This document shows positions 8,706-17,007 of a stretch of DNA of 64,000 bases, one piece after another. Under the pieces are notes generated by a model. The model was given only the letters and a program-made list of their open reading frames with translations, made no database searches and had not been told where the DNA came from. Position numbers and translations under genes: made by a program. Each line of letters starts with the position of its first letter. Position 1 is the stretch's first letter. The stretch lies in assembly GCF_948472415.1 (NCBI RefSeq), contig NZ_OX419519.1, forward strand, positions 3,658,001 through 3,722,000, read 5' to 3'. This stretch comes from Kitasatospora fiedleri. Its GTDB lineage: Bacteria > Actinomycetota > Actinomycetes > Streptomycetales > Streptomycetaceae.

Positions 8706-9478
8706 GCCAGCTCGCCCTCGCCGTCCGCGACTCGTCCACCATGCTGCGGCGCAACCTGCTGCACGCCCGGCGCTACCCGTCGCTCACCCTGAACCTGCTG
8801 CTCACCCCGGTGATGCTGCTCCTGCTGTTCGTCTACGTCTTCGGCGGCGCGATGAGCGGCGGCCTGGGCCGCTCCGCCTACGTCACCTACCTGGTGCCCG
8901 GCATCCTGATGATGACCATCGGTTCGACCGTGATCGGCACCGCCGTCTCGATGGCGACCGACATGAACGAGGGCATCGTCGCCCGGTTCCGCACCATGGC
9001 GATCCACCGCGGCTCGGTGCTGTTCGGGCGGGTGGCCGGCAGCGTGCTGCAGTCGGTGGCCAGCGTGGTGCTGGTCGGCGCGGTCGGGGTGGCGATCGGC
9101 TTCCGCTCGCACGACGCGAACCTGCTGGAGTGGCTGGCCGCGTTCGGCCTGCTCGCCCTGGTCGCCCTGGCGCTCACCTGGATCGCCGTCGGCATGGGCC
9201 TGGGCAGCCCCAACGCGGAGGCCGCCAGCAACGCCGCGATGCCGCTGATCCTGCTGCCGATGATCTCCAGCGCCTTCGTCCCGCTGCACTCGATGCCCGG
9301 CTGGTTCCAGCCGGTCGCCCAGTACCAGCCGTTCACCCCCGCCATCGAGACACTGCGCGGCCTGCTGCTGGGCACCGGCATCGGCAACAACTGGTGGATC
9401 GCCCTGCTGTGGTGCGCGGCCCTCACCGTCCTCGGCTACCGCTGGTCCCGCGCCCAGTTCGACCGCGACCCGCGGTAA
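8702..9478 (+). CDS. DrrB-type ABC-2 transporter permease
   Basis: A 258-residue membrane protein with six hydrophobic segments and the ABC-2 permease pattern (VTYLVPGILMMTIGS, SVLFGRVAGSVLQSV, PLILLPMISSAFVPLHSMP, QYQPFTPAIETLRGLLLG). The ATG at 8702 overlaps the ATPase stop. With the upstream ATPase it should form a homodimer-based exporter in the cytoplasmic membrane, probably under control of the divergent MarR-type regulator. Substrate not predictable. Confidence 0.93.
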   Translation: MSQLALAVRDSSTMLRRNLLHARRYPSLTLNLLLTPVMLLLLFVYVFGGAMSGGLGRSAYVTYLVPGILMMTIGSTVIGTAVSMATDMNEGIVARFRTMAIHRGSVLFGRVAGSVLQSVASVVLVGAVGVAIGFRSHDANLLEWLAAFGLLALVALALTWIAVGMGLGSPNAEAASNAAMPLILLPMISSAFVPLHSMPGWFQPVAQYQPFTPAIETLRGLLLGTGIGNNWWIALLWCAALTVLGYRWSRAQFDRDPR

Positions 9479-9975
9479 CCACCGCCCGCACCACACCCCC
9501 GGAGCCCTTCCGGCGGCACGTCGAACCACCCGCACGGCAACGCGGTCGCCGCGGCGCGGGAAGGTGGATGACGAGCCGTCGGAAGGGCCGTTCCGCGTGC
9601 GCGCCCCGCACGCCTGCGGGCCCGTGACCGCCATCGCCGCTGCCGCGTGTGCGGGGGGACGGTGGGAGACGGGTGGCGCGGAGGGCGCTGCGGTGCCGGG
9701 GGTCGACCGCCCGGACGCCCGGGGTCCGCGGATCGCGGCGCTGCCGCGTGGTGCGGCGCGGCTGTGGCCGCCGCCGTTCCGGACCTGGTGCGAACTGCGA
9801 GGAAACGAACTGCACGAGCTGCGCGAGCTGCACGAGCCACGTGTGGTGCGGGTGCCGACCGGACCTCAGTGGTCGGCCGGGGCGTCGGGCGTCGTCATCC
9901 GCCACCGTCGGCGTCCGCTCCCGGTCGGTGGCCCGCCCCGGGGGCGGTGGTCCGCCCCGTTCCGGGTCAGGTGGT
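9479..9975. other. 497-bp gap without a supported gene
   Basis: Several frames are open here but all are Arg/Pro/Gly-rich translations without family similarity, typical of shadow frames at this G+C content. A near-perfect inverted repeat (CCCTTCCGGCGG at 9505-9516 against CCGTCGGAAGGG at 9576-9587) follows the permease stop and could be part of a weak terminator. A short repeat of CTGCACGAGCTGCG occurs near 9806-9838. Nothing else is seen. Confidence 0.5.
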
Positions 9976-10812
9976 TCAGTGTCCGGCGGCCCCCTGCGTC
10001 CAGACCGGGTCGAGGACGAGGGCGGTGAGCGCCTCGCCGTTCAGCACCGGCGGCCCGGTGTACAGGTCCTGGCCGTGCCCGGGGAGCGGGACGTTGCCGG
10101 ACTCGGCCGCGATGACGGTGCCGTCGGTGCGGTACAGGTCGGCCCGCCACACCTGCGGGAGGTCCGCCGGCGCCGGCGCGAGGGAGAGCACCAGGGTGCT
10201 GCCGTCCGGCTGCCGGGTGGCGGAGCAGCCCGGCAGGTTGTTGCACGGGTCGGCCAGCTGCCCGGTCCCGTTCGGCAGGTGCATGATGCTGAGCTGCACG
10301 GTGCCGGTCTTCGTGCCGTTGGTGACGGTGTACCCCGCGCCGATCGTCTCCGGCAGGGGTCGGCTCGGCGCCGGGGTCCCGCCCTGGAGTTCGGCCAGCC
10401 TCTTCCGCTCCTCCGCGTCGGCGCCCGTGCTCCGGCTGTCGACCAGCGTCGGCCGGCCGTCCGCGTGGTACCCGGTCGGGAAGCGGCTGCTGAGCAGGTC
10501 GGCGATCTCCGCGGGCGTGGTCGGCCCGGTACGGACGGTCGACGCGGAGAGGGAGGCGGACACGGAGGCCGTGCCCTGGCCGGCCGGGCCCACCGCGGCT
10601 GTGCTCGACGGGCCGCCCGCGAGGGCGGTCGCGCCGAACACCGCGACCGCGGCCACCGCGGCGGCGCTGCCCGTGACGGCGGCGAGCCGCAGCCCCCGGC
10701 GGCGGCGGCCGCGGTGCAGCAGCTCGGCCACCGGGGCCGGTCCGGCGGTGCCGTGACGGCCCGCCAGGTCCCGCAGCGCGCGGGACATCTCCTGGTCTTC
10801 GATGTCGTTCAT
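9976..10812 (-). CDS. membrane-anchored partner of the SigE-family sigma factor
   Basis: This 278-residue protein has a short cytoplasmic N-terminus (about 1-40, Arg-rich at the membrane edge), one transmembrane helix (about 42-66, LAAVTGSAAAVAAVAVFGATALAG) and an extracytoplasmic domain with a CNNLPGC pair of cysteines. Its start overlaps the sigma gene stop by 4 bp (10809-10812), so the pair is coupled. That layout fits an anti-sigma-like or sensor protein for the sigma factor, but no ZAS zinc motif (HxxxCxxC) is visible, so the role is inference. Confidence 0.7.
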   Translation of the reverse strand: MNDIEDQEMSRALRDLAGRHGTAGPAPVAELLHRGRRRRGLRLAAVTGSAAAVAAVAVFGATALAGGPSSTAAVGPAGQGTASVSASLSASTVRTGPTTPAEIADLLSSRFPTGYHADGRPTLVDSRSTGADAEERKRLAELQGGTPAPSRPLPETIGAGYTVTNGTKTGTVQLSIMHLPNGTGQLADPCNNLPGCSATRQPDGSTLVLSLAPAPADLPQVWRADLYRTDGTVIAAESGNVPLPGHGQDLYTGPPVLNGEALTALVLDPVWTQGAAGH

Positions 10813-11399
10813 CGTGTGATGTTCTCCTGCTTCTTCGACTGGATCAGCTGGGTCGCCCGGACCGGCGCCCAGTCCGACGGCCGGTCCGACGGCCGGTCCG
10901 ACGACCGGTCCGCCGGGCGGACCTCCGACAGGGCGGTGCGCAGCCGGGCCACCGCCCGGAAGTGCTGGCTCTTGACGGTGCCGACCGAGCAGCCGAGGAT
11001 CGCGGCGGTGTCCTTCTCCGACAGGTCCTCGAAGTGCCGCAGTACGACCACCGCCCTCTGGCGGGGCGGTAGTTCGCGCAGCGCCCGGTACAGCTCGTCC
11101 GAAGCCTCCGGCGCCGTCGGACCCCCGTTGGGGGCGTCCGGCGGTTCGGCGATGAGCAGTTCCCTACGACGTCGCCGCCACCAGCTGATGTGGTTGTTGA
11201 CCAGCATCCGCCGCAGGTAGGCGTGCGGGTCGTCGGTCCGCATCCGGCGCCAGCGCACGTACAGCTTGACCAGGCAGTCCTGGAGGAGTTCCTCCCCCCG
11301 GTGCCGGTCACCCGCGATCAGCGTCGCGGTGCGCAGGTGCCGGGGCCAGGCGGTCCCGACGAAATCGGCGTAGGCGTCGTCCTCGGTTTCTCGACTCAC
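10809..11399 (-). CDS. SigE-family ECF RNA polymerase sigma factor
   Basis: A 196-residue sigma factor with region 2 (DFVGTAWPRHLRTATLIAGDRHRGEELLQDCLVKLY, about 12-47) and region 4 (LRELPPRQRAVVVLRHFEDLSEKDTAAILGCSVGTVKSQHFRA, about 108-150). This matches the SigE/SACE-type subgroup abundant in actinomycetes. The C-terminus is extended by a DRPSDRPSDW repeat encoded by about three copies of a 12-bp unit. It is coupled to the membrane protein downstream. Promoter targets cannot be inferred. Confidence 0.9.
   Translation of the reverse strand: MSRETEDDAYADFVGTAWPRHLRTATLIAGDRHRGEELLQDCLVKLYVRWRRMRTDDPHAYLRRMLVNNHISWWRRRRRELLIAEPPDAPNGGPTAPEASDELYRALRELPPRQRAVVVLRHFEDLSEKDTAAILGCSVGTVKSQHFRAVARLRTALSEVRPADRSSDRPSDRPSDWAPVRATQLIQSKKQENITR
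10873..10908. repeat. 12-bp tandem repeat in the sigma factor tail
   Basis: About three copies of TCCGACGGCCGG lie in frame near the 3' end of the sigma gene and encode the Asp-Arg-Pro-Ser tail. This is slippage-prone DNA outside the conserved regions 2 and 4. Confidence 0.7.
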
Positions 11400-11612
11400 A
11401 CCGACCAGACGTCCGGGCCCGGCGGAAAGGTTGTCAGCCCCGCCGACGAACTGCGGCCCGGGCCGCCACCGTCCCGGGGTCCGGCTCGGGGCCCGGATCG
11501 GGGCCGGTTCGGGGTCGGTTCGGGGTCCGTCCCGGATGGCCCGGCGCGGCCCGAGCGGAAGACTCTTTCACGTCAGCGGGCAAGCAGCGCAGGGAAGTTG
11601 GGGAGGCCGGGG

Positions 11613-12839
11613 ATGAGCACGAGGATGATGGGACGCGAGCTGGCGGGCACGGCCGCGATCAGCGCGCTGGTGGTGGCGCTCGGCGAGGCCGCCCCGTCCG
11701 GTGCCGACCCGTCCGGTCCCGGGGCGTTCGGCGCCGGTCCGACCGGGCTGGACGCCGCCGCGCTGCGGGCCTCGATCGCCGACCCGTCCGGCGCCGGGCT
11801 CACCAGCGCCGTGGTGCGGGTCGGCGGCACCGGCGGCCACTGGACGGGCACCGCGGGGACGGGCGACCCGGCCACCGGGCGGCCGGTGCGGGCGGACGGC
11901 CGGTTCCGGATCGGCAGCATCTCCAAGGTGTTCACCGCCACCGTGCTCCTGCAACTCGCCGCCGAGCGGCGGATCGACCTGGACGGCACCGTCCAGCGCC
12001 ACCTCCCCGTGGCGCTGCCGGTCGGCCACCCGCCGGTGACGGTGCGCCAGCTCCTGAACCACACCAGCGGGCTGCCCGGCGGCAGCGAGCCCGGCGGCGG
12101 CGACGACGGCAGCGCCGCCTGGTTCGTCGCGCACGCCGCCGACCACTGGACCCCGCAGCAGGTGCTCGACTCGCTGGCCGGCCGGCCGGCGCAGTTCGCC
12201 CCCGGCACCGCCCAGCAGTACAACGGCGTCAACTACTTCCTGGCGGGCCTGCTGATCGAGCGGGTCACCGGCCGGAGCTTCGCCCGGGAGGTCACCGACC
12301 GGGTGCTGCGCCCGCTGGGCCTGCACCGCACCTCGGTGCCCGACGCGGCCGACACCTCGCTGCCGGACCCGAGCGCGCACGCCGTGCTCGCCGTGCCCCG
12401 GCCGGACGGCGGCACCGACCTGGCGGACGTCACCCGGCAGAGTCCGTGGCCGTGGGCCGAGGGTGGCATGGTCTCCACCGCGCCCGACCTGGAGCGCTTC
12501 CTCACCGCGCTGCTCGGCGGTCGTCTGCTGCCGCCCGCCCAGCAGGCCGAGCTGTTCACCGTCCCGGACGTGCCGAACTTCCGGGGCCCGGGCCTCGACC
12601 TCGGCACCACCGGCGGCCGGGCCTGCCTCAGCGCCGGCCTGATGCGCCTCTCCCCCGCGCCCGGCCTGGTGCTGTGGGGCAAGACCGGCAGCCGCCCGGG
12701 CTGGACCAGCGCCGTGTTCGCCACCCGGGACGCCGCCCGGACCCTGGTGTACTCCTTCACCCCGACCTCCCGCCGGGGCGCCCCGTTCACCGCCCAGTAC
12801 CGGGTCGCCGCCGCCGCGTTCGGCCTGCCCGCGCTGTGA
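11613..12839 (+). CDS. class C beta-lactamase-like serine hydrolase (D-Ala-D-Ala carboxypeptidase type)
   Basis: A 408-residue protein with an N-terminal export segment (about 8-27) and a class C serine hydrolase domain. The SxxK motif is in FRIGSISKVFTATVLL (near residue 110), the tyrosine motif is QQYNGVNYFLAG and the third motif is KTGSRPGW. The family Y-S-N is Y-N-G here, which is unusual. The ATG at 11613 has GGGAGG about 8-13 bases upstream; the upstream open frame overlaps the sigma gene and is rejected. Likely a secreted or membrane-bound peptidase/esterase acting on cell-wall peptides. Confidence 0.85.
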   Translation: MSTRMMGRELAGTAAISALVVALGEAAPSGADPSGPGAFGAGPTGLDAAALRASIADPSGAGLTSAVVRVGGTGGHWTGTAGTGDPATGRPVRADGRFRIGSISKVFTATVLLQLAAERRIDLDGTVQRHLPVALPVGHPPVTVRQLLNHTSGLPGGSEPGGGDDGSAAWFVAHAADHWTPQQVLDSLAGRPAQFAPGTAQQYNGVNYFLAGLLIERVTGRSFAREVTDRVLRPLGLHRTSVPDAADTSLPDPSAHAVLAVPRPDGGTDLADVTRQSPWPWAEGGMVSTAPDLERFLTALLGGRLLPPAQQAELFTVPDVPNFRGPGLDLGTTGGRACLSAGLMRLSPAPGLVLWGKTGSRPGWTSAVFATRDAARTLVYSFTPTSRRGAPFTAQYRVAAAAFGLPAL

Positions 12840-12867
12840 ACGGCACCCGGCGGCCGGAGCGCCCGGC

Positions 12868-12992
12868 GGGCGGGAACGGCGGAGCGCCCCGCGGACGGGA
12901 ACGGCGGAGCGCCCCGCGGACGGGAACGGCGGACGGGGCCCGCGCCGCCGTCGCGGCGGTACGGGCCCCGTCCGGGGCGGTCAGCGGGCCGG
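12868..12992 (-). terminator. terminator of the GAPDH gene, preceded by 25-bp direct repeats
   Basis: The strongest hairpin pairs GGACGGGGCCCG (12931-12942) with CGGGCCCCGTCC (12962-12973), with an inner CCGCCG/CGGCGG stem. It sits just past the GAPDH stop on the minus strand. Between it and the serine hydrolase stop are two full and one partial copies of a 25-bp unit starting CGGGAACGGCGGAGCG (12870-12933). Confidence 0.65.
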
Positions 12993-13991
12993 TCAGCCCG
13001 CGGCGAGCAGCTCCAGGGTGTCGATGACCCGGTTGGAGAAGCCCCACTCGTTGTCGTACCAGGCGACCACCTTGACGTGGCGGCCGTCGACCCGGGTGAG
13101 CGCCGAGTCGAAGATCGAGGAGGCCGGGTTGCCGGTGATGTCGGAGGAGACCAGCGGGTCCTCCGAGTACTCCAGGACGCCCGCCAGCTTGCCCTCGGCG
13201 GCCTCGCGGTAGGCGGCGAGCACCTCCTCGCGGGTGACGTCGCGGGCGACGGTGGTGTTCAGCTCGACGATCGAGCCGACCGGGACCGGCACCCGGATCG
13301 AGTCGCCGGACAGCTTGCCGTCCAGCTGCGGCAGCACCAGGCCGATCGCCTTGGCGGCGCCGGTGGTGGTCGGGACGATGTTGACGGCGGCGGCGCGGGC
13401 CCGGCGCGGGTCGCGGTGCGGGCCGTCCTGGAGGTTCTGCTCCTGGGTGTAGGCGTGCACGGTGGTCATGAACCCGTGCTCGATGCCCGCGAGTTCGTCG
13501 AGGACGGCGGCCAGCGGGGCCAGCGCGTTGGTGGTGCAGGAGGCGTTGGAGACGATGGTGTGCGCGGCCGGGTCGTAGGCCCCGGTGTTGACGCCGTAGG
13601 CGAGGGTGACGTCGGCGCCGTCGGACGGGGCGGAGACCAGCACCTTCTTGGCCCCGGCGGTCAGGTGGGCGCGGGCGGCCTCGGCGGAGGTGAAGCGGCC
13701 GGTGGCCTCCAGCACGATGTCGACGCCGAGTTCGGCCCACGGCAGGTCGGCCGGGTCGCGCTCGGCGAGGACCTTGATCCGGCGGCCGTCGACCACCAGG
13801 GTGTCGCCCTCGACGGTGACCGGGCGGCCGAGCCGGCCCGAGGTGGTGTCGTAGGCGAGCAGGCGGCCGAGCGCGGTGGGCTCGGTCAGGTCGTTGACGG
13901 CGACGACCTCCAGCTTGCTGTCGCGCTCCAGCAGGGCGCGCAGCACGTTGCGACCGATGCGGCCGAATCCGTTGACGGCGATGCGGGTCAT
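12993..13991 (-). CDS. gap: type I glyceraldehyde-3-phosphate dehydrogenase
   Basis: This 332-residue enzyme carries the NAD-binding start TRIAVNGFGRIGRNVLRAL, the catalytic Cys in SNASCTTN (about residue 150), and the C-terminal WYDNEWGFSNRVIDTL. It converts glyceraldehyde 3-phosphate to 1,3-bisphosphoglycerate in central glycolysis. The ATG at 13991 aligns with family starts; the frame upstream (to 14114) is not GAPDH-like. It is monocistronic, with a strong terminator downstream and a GlxA-type regulator upstream on the same strand. It may be one of several paralogues, as usual in Streptomyces. Confidence 0.96.
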   Translation of the reverse strand: MTRIAVNGFGRIGRNVLRALLERDSKLEVVAVNDLTEPTALGRLLAYDTTSGRLGRPVTVEGDTLVVDGRRIKVLAERDPADLPWAELGVDIVLEATGRFTSAEAARAHLTAGAKKVLVSAPSDGADVTLAYGVNTGAYDPAAHTIVSNASCTTNALAPLAAVLDELAGIEHGFMTTVHAYTQEQNLQDGPHRDPRRARAAAVNIVPTTTGAAKAIGLVLPQLDGKLSGDSIRVPVPVGSIVELNTTVARDVTREEVLAAYREAAEGKLAGVLEYSEDPLVSSDITGNPASSIFDSALTRVDGRHVKVVAWYDNEWGFSNRVIDTLELLAAG

Positions 13992-14129
13992 GGGGTGGTG
14001 CCCTTCTCTGCGGCTCTCGCCCGCTGTTCCGGCGGGGCTGACCACTCCACTGTCGCTCGCCGGGAGGGGAGGCGGTAGTGGCACCCGTGCCATGGTGCGC
14101 AAGGATCGCGCCAAGCCGGGCAGGGGTGC

Positions 14130-15086
14130 TCACTCGCCCTTGGCGAAGGTCCGCCGGTACTCGCTGGGCGTGGTCCCGAGGATCTGCTGGAAGTGCGCGC
14201 GCAGGTTGGCGCCGGTGCCCAGGCCGGTCTCGGCGGCGATCCGCTCGACCCCGTAGTCGGAGCGTTCCAGCAGCTCACGGGCCAGGTCGACGCGGGCCCG
14301 CAGCACCCACTGCATCGGCGTGTAGCCGGTGTCCTCGACGAAGCGGCGGGAGAAGGTGCGCGGCGAGACGGCGGCGTGCCGGGCCAGCGCCCGCACGGTC
14401 AGCGGCCCGCCCAGCCGGTGCAGCGCCCACTCCCGGGTGGCCGCGAACCGCTCGCCGACCGGCTCGGGCACGCTGCGCGGCACGTACTGGGCCTGGCCGC
14501 CGCTGCGGTACGGCGCGGCGACCAGCCGGCGCGCGGTGTGGTTGGACGCGGACACCCCGAGGTCGCTGCGCAGCACGTGCAGGCACAGGTCGATGCCGGA
14601 CGCGGCGCCCGCCGAGGTGAGCACGCTGCCCTCGTCGACGAACAGCACGTTCTCGTCCACCCGCACCCCGGGGTACTTGGCGGCCAGCGCCCGGGTGTAG
14701 TGCCAGTGCGTGGTGGCCCGGCGGCCGTCCAGCAGGCCGGTCGCGGCCAGTGCGAACGCCCCGGTGGAGATCGCCGCCAGCCGCGCGCCGCGGGCGTGCG
14801 CGGCGCGCAGCGCGGCCACCACGGCGGGCGGCGGGTCGTCCCGGTCGGGGTGCCGGTAGCCGGGCACGAACACCGACTCGGCCCACTCCAGCGCCTCCAG
14901 CCCGTGCGCCACGTGGTACGAGAGGCCGTCCCCGCCCGCGACCAGGCCGGGCGCCGCCCCGCACACCCGCACCTCGTACGGCATGCTGCCGCGGGTGGAG
15001 AACACCTGCGCCGGGATTCCGACGTCGAGCGGTTTGGCACCGTCCAGGACCAGCACGGCCACCCGGCGCAGACGAGGAGTCGACAC
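14130..15086 (-). CDS. GlxA/FtrA-type AraC-family regulator with DJ-1/PfpI domain
   Basis: The protein has 318 residues. An N-terminal DJ-1/PfpI-like domain (about 1-195: VAVLVLDGAKPLDVGIPAQVF, AISTGAFALAATGLLDGRRATTHW) is followed by an AraC domain with two HTHs (TVRALARHAAVSPRTFSRRF; VERIAAETGLGTGANLRAHF). In the usual nucleophile spot the sequence is AISTGAF, with no cysteine, as in regulators rather than enzymes. The GTG at 15086 is chosen from the family start. Ligand and targets unknown; the GAPDH gene is 138 bp downstream on the same strand. Confidence 0.92.
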   Translation of the reverse strand: MSTPRLRRVAVLVLDGAKPLDVGIPAQVFSTRGSMPYEVRVCGAAPGLVAGGDGLSYHVAHGLEALEWAESVFVPGYRHPDRDDPPPAVVAALRAAHARGARLAAISTGAFALAATGLLDGRRATTHWHYTRALAAKYPGVRVDENVLFVDEGSVLTSAGAASGIDLCLHVLRSDLGVSASNHTARRLVAAPYRSGGQAQYVPRSVPEPVGERFAATREWALHRLGGPLTVRALARHAAVSPRTFSRRFVEDTGYTPMQWVLRARVDLARELLERSDYGVERIAAETGLGTGANLRAHFQQILGTTPSEYRRTFAKGE

Positions 15087-15230
15087 CCGCCCAGGGTAGG
15101 CGGGTAGGCGCGTCCCGGCGGCACGGCGGCGACGCGGCGGCGGCACGGCGGCGTCCCGACGGCGTGGGCGAGGCGTGGCGGCGTCCCGACGGCGACGCGG
15201 CAGGGTCCCGGCGGGCCGGGAGGCGTCCGG

Positions 15231-15902
15231 TCAGTCGGCGATCCCGAGGACGCGTCCGACGGTGTCGGGGTCGTCGATGCTGCGCAGCATGCAGTGCGCG
15301 ACGTCGGCCCGGGAGATCTTCGACCCGCCGCGCAGGTTCCGCCCGTAGGCGATCCGGTAGTCGCGGGTGAGCGGCTTGTCGGTGAGCTGGGGCGGGCGGA
15401 CCACCGTCCAGTCCAGGCCGCTGGCCAGCACCACGTCCTCCATCCGGGCCAGGTCCGCGTAGTGCGCCCGCAGCACCCGCTTGACCAGCGGCGTCAGCAC
15501 GTACCGCATCACCGGGCCCTCGCCCGGGTCGTGCCGGGGCGGGTGCGGGCGGCCCGGCGAGGGCACCGTCCCGATCGGTGCGGCGCTCACCACCAGCAGC
15601 CGCCGCGCCCCGGTCTCCCGCATCGCGCCGACCAGCGCCCGCGTCCCGCTCTCGGCGACCCCGACGCCGGCCTTCCCCACCGCGCCGAGCCCCGACAGCA
15701 CCGCGTCCGCGCCCGCCACCGCGTCCCGCAGCTCCGGCGCCCCGGCCGTCGCCAGGTCCGCCCGCACCACCCGCACCCCGGGCCGCTCGCCCAGTTTGGC
15801 CGGATCTCGCACCACCGCCGTCACCTCGTGCCCGGCCTCCAGCGCCTGCGCCAGCAGGTGCCGCCCGATCCCGCCGGTGGCGGCCACCACGGTCAGCCTC
15901 AT
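15231..15902 (-). CDS. NAD(P)-binding oxidoreductase/epimerase, likely ECF41 target
   Basis: A 223-residue atypical short-chain dehydrogenase with Rossmann start MRLTVVAATGGIGRHLLAQAL and the NmrA-like pattern TAVVRDP...VRADL...GADAVLSGLG...DWTVVRPPQL. The ATG at 15902 has GGAGAGG upstream and is preferred to 15926. It lies 36 bp downstream of an ECF41 sigma gene on the same strand. ECF41 genes are known to sit beside carboxymuconolactone decarboxylases, oxidoreductases or epimerases, which fits. Substrate unknown. Confidence 0.87.
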   Translation of the reverse strand: MRLTVVAATGGIGRHLLAQALEAGHEVTAVVRDPAKLGERPGVRVVRADLATAGAPELRDAVAGADAVLSGLGAVGKAGVGVAESGTRALVGAMRETGARRLLVVSAAPIGTVPSPGRPHPPRHDPGEGPVMRYVLTPLVKRVLRAHYADLARMEDVVLASGLDWTVVRPPQLTDKPLTRDYRIAYGRNLRGGSKISRADVAHCMLRSIDDPDTVGRVLGIAD

Positions 15903-15938
15903 CGCCCTCTCCACCTTCCCGATCATCCTGACGTTCCG

Positions 15939-16841
15939 TCAATTTCCTTCTTGAACACCGGTATTGGCACCGCTCAGCTTGTCCGGGTTGGTCACGAAGT
16001 AGATGTCCGTGACCTGCTCGCCGTCCGCCGAGAGGTCCAGCACGAGCACCGCGAACGGCGCCTCCCCGACGAACAGCACCGCCGACGGGTCCCCGTTCGC
16101 GGTGGCCCACCGGACCCGGATGCCCTGCGGGGCCCGCGCCGAGCCGCCCACCAGCAGCCGGGCGACCTGCCCCCGGCCGCGCACCGGGCGCGGCCCGGCC
16201 GCGGTCGCCTTGCCGCCGCCGTCCGCCCAGAGCGTGACGTCGGGGGCGAGCAGCCGCAGCAGCCCGTCCAGGTCCCCGCCGCCGACCGCGGCCGCGAACC
16301 GCTCGGTGGCCTGCCGCCGCAGCGCCGCGTCCGCCCGGTACCGGGGCCGCCGGGCCCGGACGTGCTCGCGGGCCCGGTGGGCGAGCTGGCGGACGGCGGC
16401 GGGGCTGCGCCCGAGGATCTCGGCGGTCTCCGGGTGGCCGTAGCCGAACACCTCGTGCAGCACGAACACCGCCCGCTCCAGCGGGGTCAGCGTCTCCAGC
16501 ACCACCAGCAGCGCGATCGACACCGCCTCGGCCCGCTCCCCCGGGTCTTCCTGCGCCGGGGCGATCAGCGGCTCGGGCAGCCAGGGCCCGAAGTAGCTCT
16601 CCCGCCGCCGGCTGATCTCGGCCCGCCGGGCGAGCGCGGTGTTCACGGCGGTGCGCACCAGGTACGCCCGCGGGTGGACCACCGGCCCGGCCTCGGCGGA
16701 CCGGTACCGGCCGGACCAGGCCAGCCAGGTCTCCTGGAGCACGTCCTCGGTGTCGGCGACCGTCCCCAGCAGGTTGTAGACCATCGAGAACAGCAGCTCC
16801 CGGTGCCTGGTGAACACCTCGGTGGCCTCGTCCGTCGTCAC
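15939..16841 (-). CDS. ECF41-type sigma factor with SnoaL-like C-terminal domain
   Basis: This 300-residue protein has sigma regions 2 (HRELLFSMVYNLLGTVADTEDVLQETWLAW) and 4 (LTPLERAVFVLHEVFGYGHPETAEILGRSPAAVRQLAHRA). A SnoaL/NTF2-like domain follows from about residue 180. Near the end is NPDKL, the conserved motif of the ECF41 regulatory extension. The GTG at 16841 follows GAGGAGA and gives the standard start. In this family the fused C-terminal domain replaces an anti-sigma factor. The downstream oxidoreductase is its likely target. Confidence 0.93.
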   Translation of the reverse strand: MTTDEATEVFTRHRELLFSMVYNLLGTVADTEDVLQETWLAWSGRYRSAEAGPVVHPRAYLVRTAVNTALARRAEISRRRESYFGPWLPEPLIAPAQEDPGERAEAVSIALLVVLETLTPLERAVFVLHEVFGYGHPETAEILGRSPAAVRQLAHRAREHVRARRPRYRADAALRRQATERFAAAVGGGDLDGLLRLLAPDVTLWADGGGKATAAGPRPVRGRGQVARLLVGGSARAPQGIRVRWATANGDPSAVLFVGEAPFAVLVLDLSADGEQVTDIYFVTNPDKLSGANTGVQEGN

Positions 16842-16869
16842 GCCCGTCTCCTCTCCGCGGCTGCATCCC

Positions 16870-16900
16870 GAGAGTGTCAGCACCGCCCGGGTGTGACACG
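16870..16900 (-). promoter_or_regulatory. candidate ECF41 autoregulatory promoter (-35 element TGTCACA)
   Basis: Read leftward, TGTCACA occurs at 16898-16892, about 50 bp before the ECF41 start codon. TGTCACA is the -35 element described for ECF41 promoters. The matching -10 (CGTC) is not clear at the standard spacing. The element overlaps an inverted repeat GTGTCA (16874-16879) / TGACAC (16894-16899). Confidence 0.4.
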
Positions 16901-16933
16901 GAGCCGGAAGAAAAACCGGACCGAGTACGGGGA

Positions 16934-16986
16934 CGGGGACGGCCCGCGCCCTGACGTGGTGCCGTCAGCGGCGCGGGCCGTCCCCG
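16934..16986 (-). terminator. long hairpin terminator downstream of the DinB gene
   Basis: CGGGGACGGCCCGCGCC then CTGACG (16934-16956) pairs with CGTCAG, one bulged C, and GGCGCGGGCCGTCCCCG (16963-16986), a 23-bp stem with a 6-base loop. It lies 21 bp past the DinB stop on the minus strand and separates that gene from the ECF41 promoter. Confidence 0.8.
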
Positions 16987-17007
16987 CGGCGGGGCCCCGG
17001 CGAGGGG

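Noticed and set aside
7701..9478. Antibiotic resistance or a biosynthetic gene cluster around the DrrAB genes
   Set aside because: No biosynthetic enzymes are nearby. DrrAB-type exporters are common housekeeping or stress transporters.
9423..10028. Open frames in the 9.5-10 kb gap
   Set aside because: No ribosome site, no family resemblance, and low-complexity Arg/Pro content.
15939..16841. SnoaL polyketide cyclase
   Set aside because: The SnoaL-like domain is fused to sigma regions 2 and 4, so it is an ECF41 regulator.
14275..16899. An 874-codon leftward frame spanning several genes
   Set aside because: It overlaps GlxA-, SDR- and ECF41-type genes with clear motifs in another frame, so it is a shadow.
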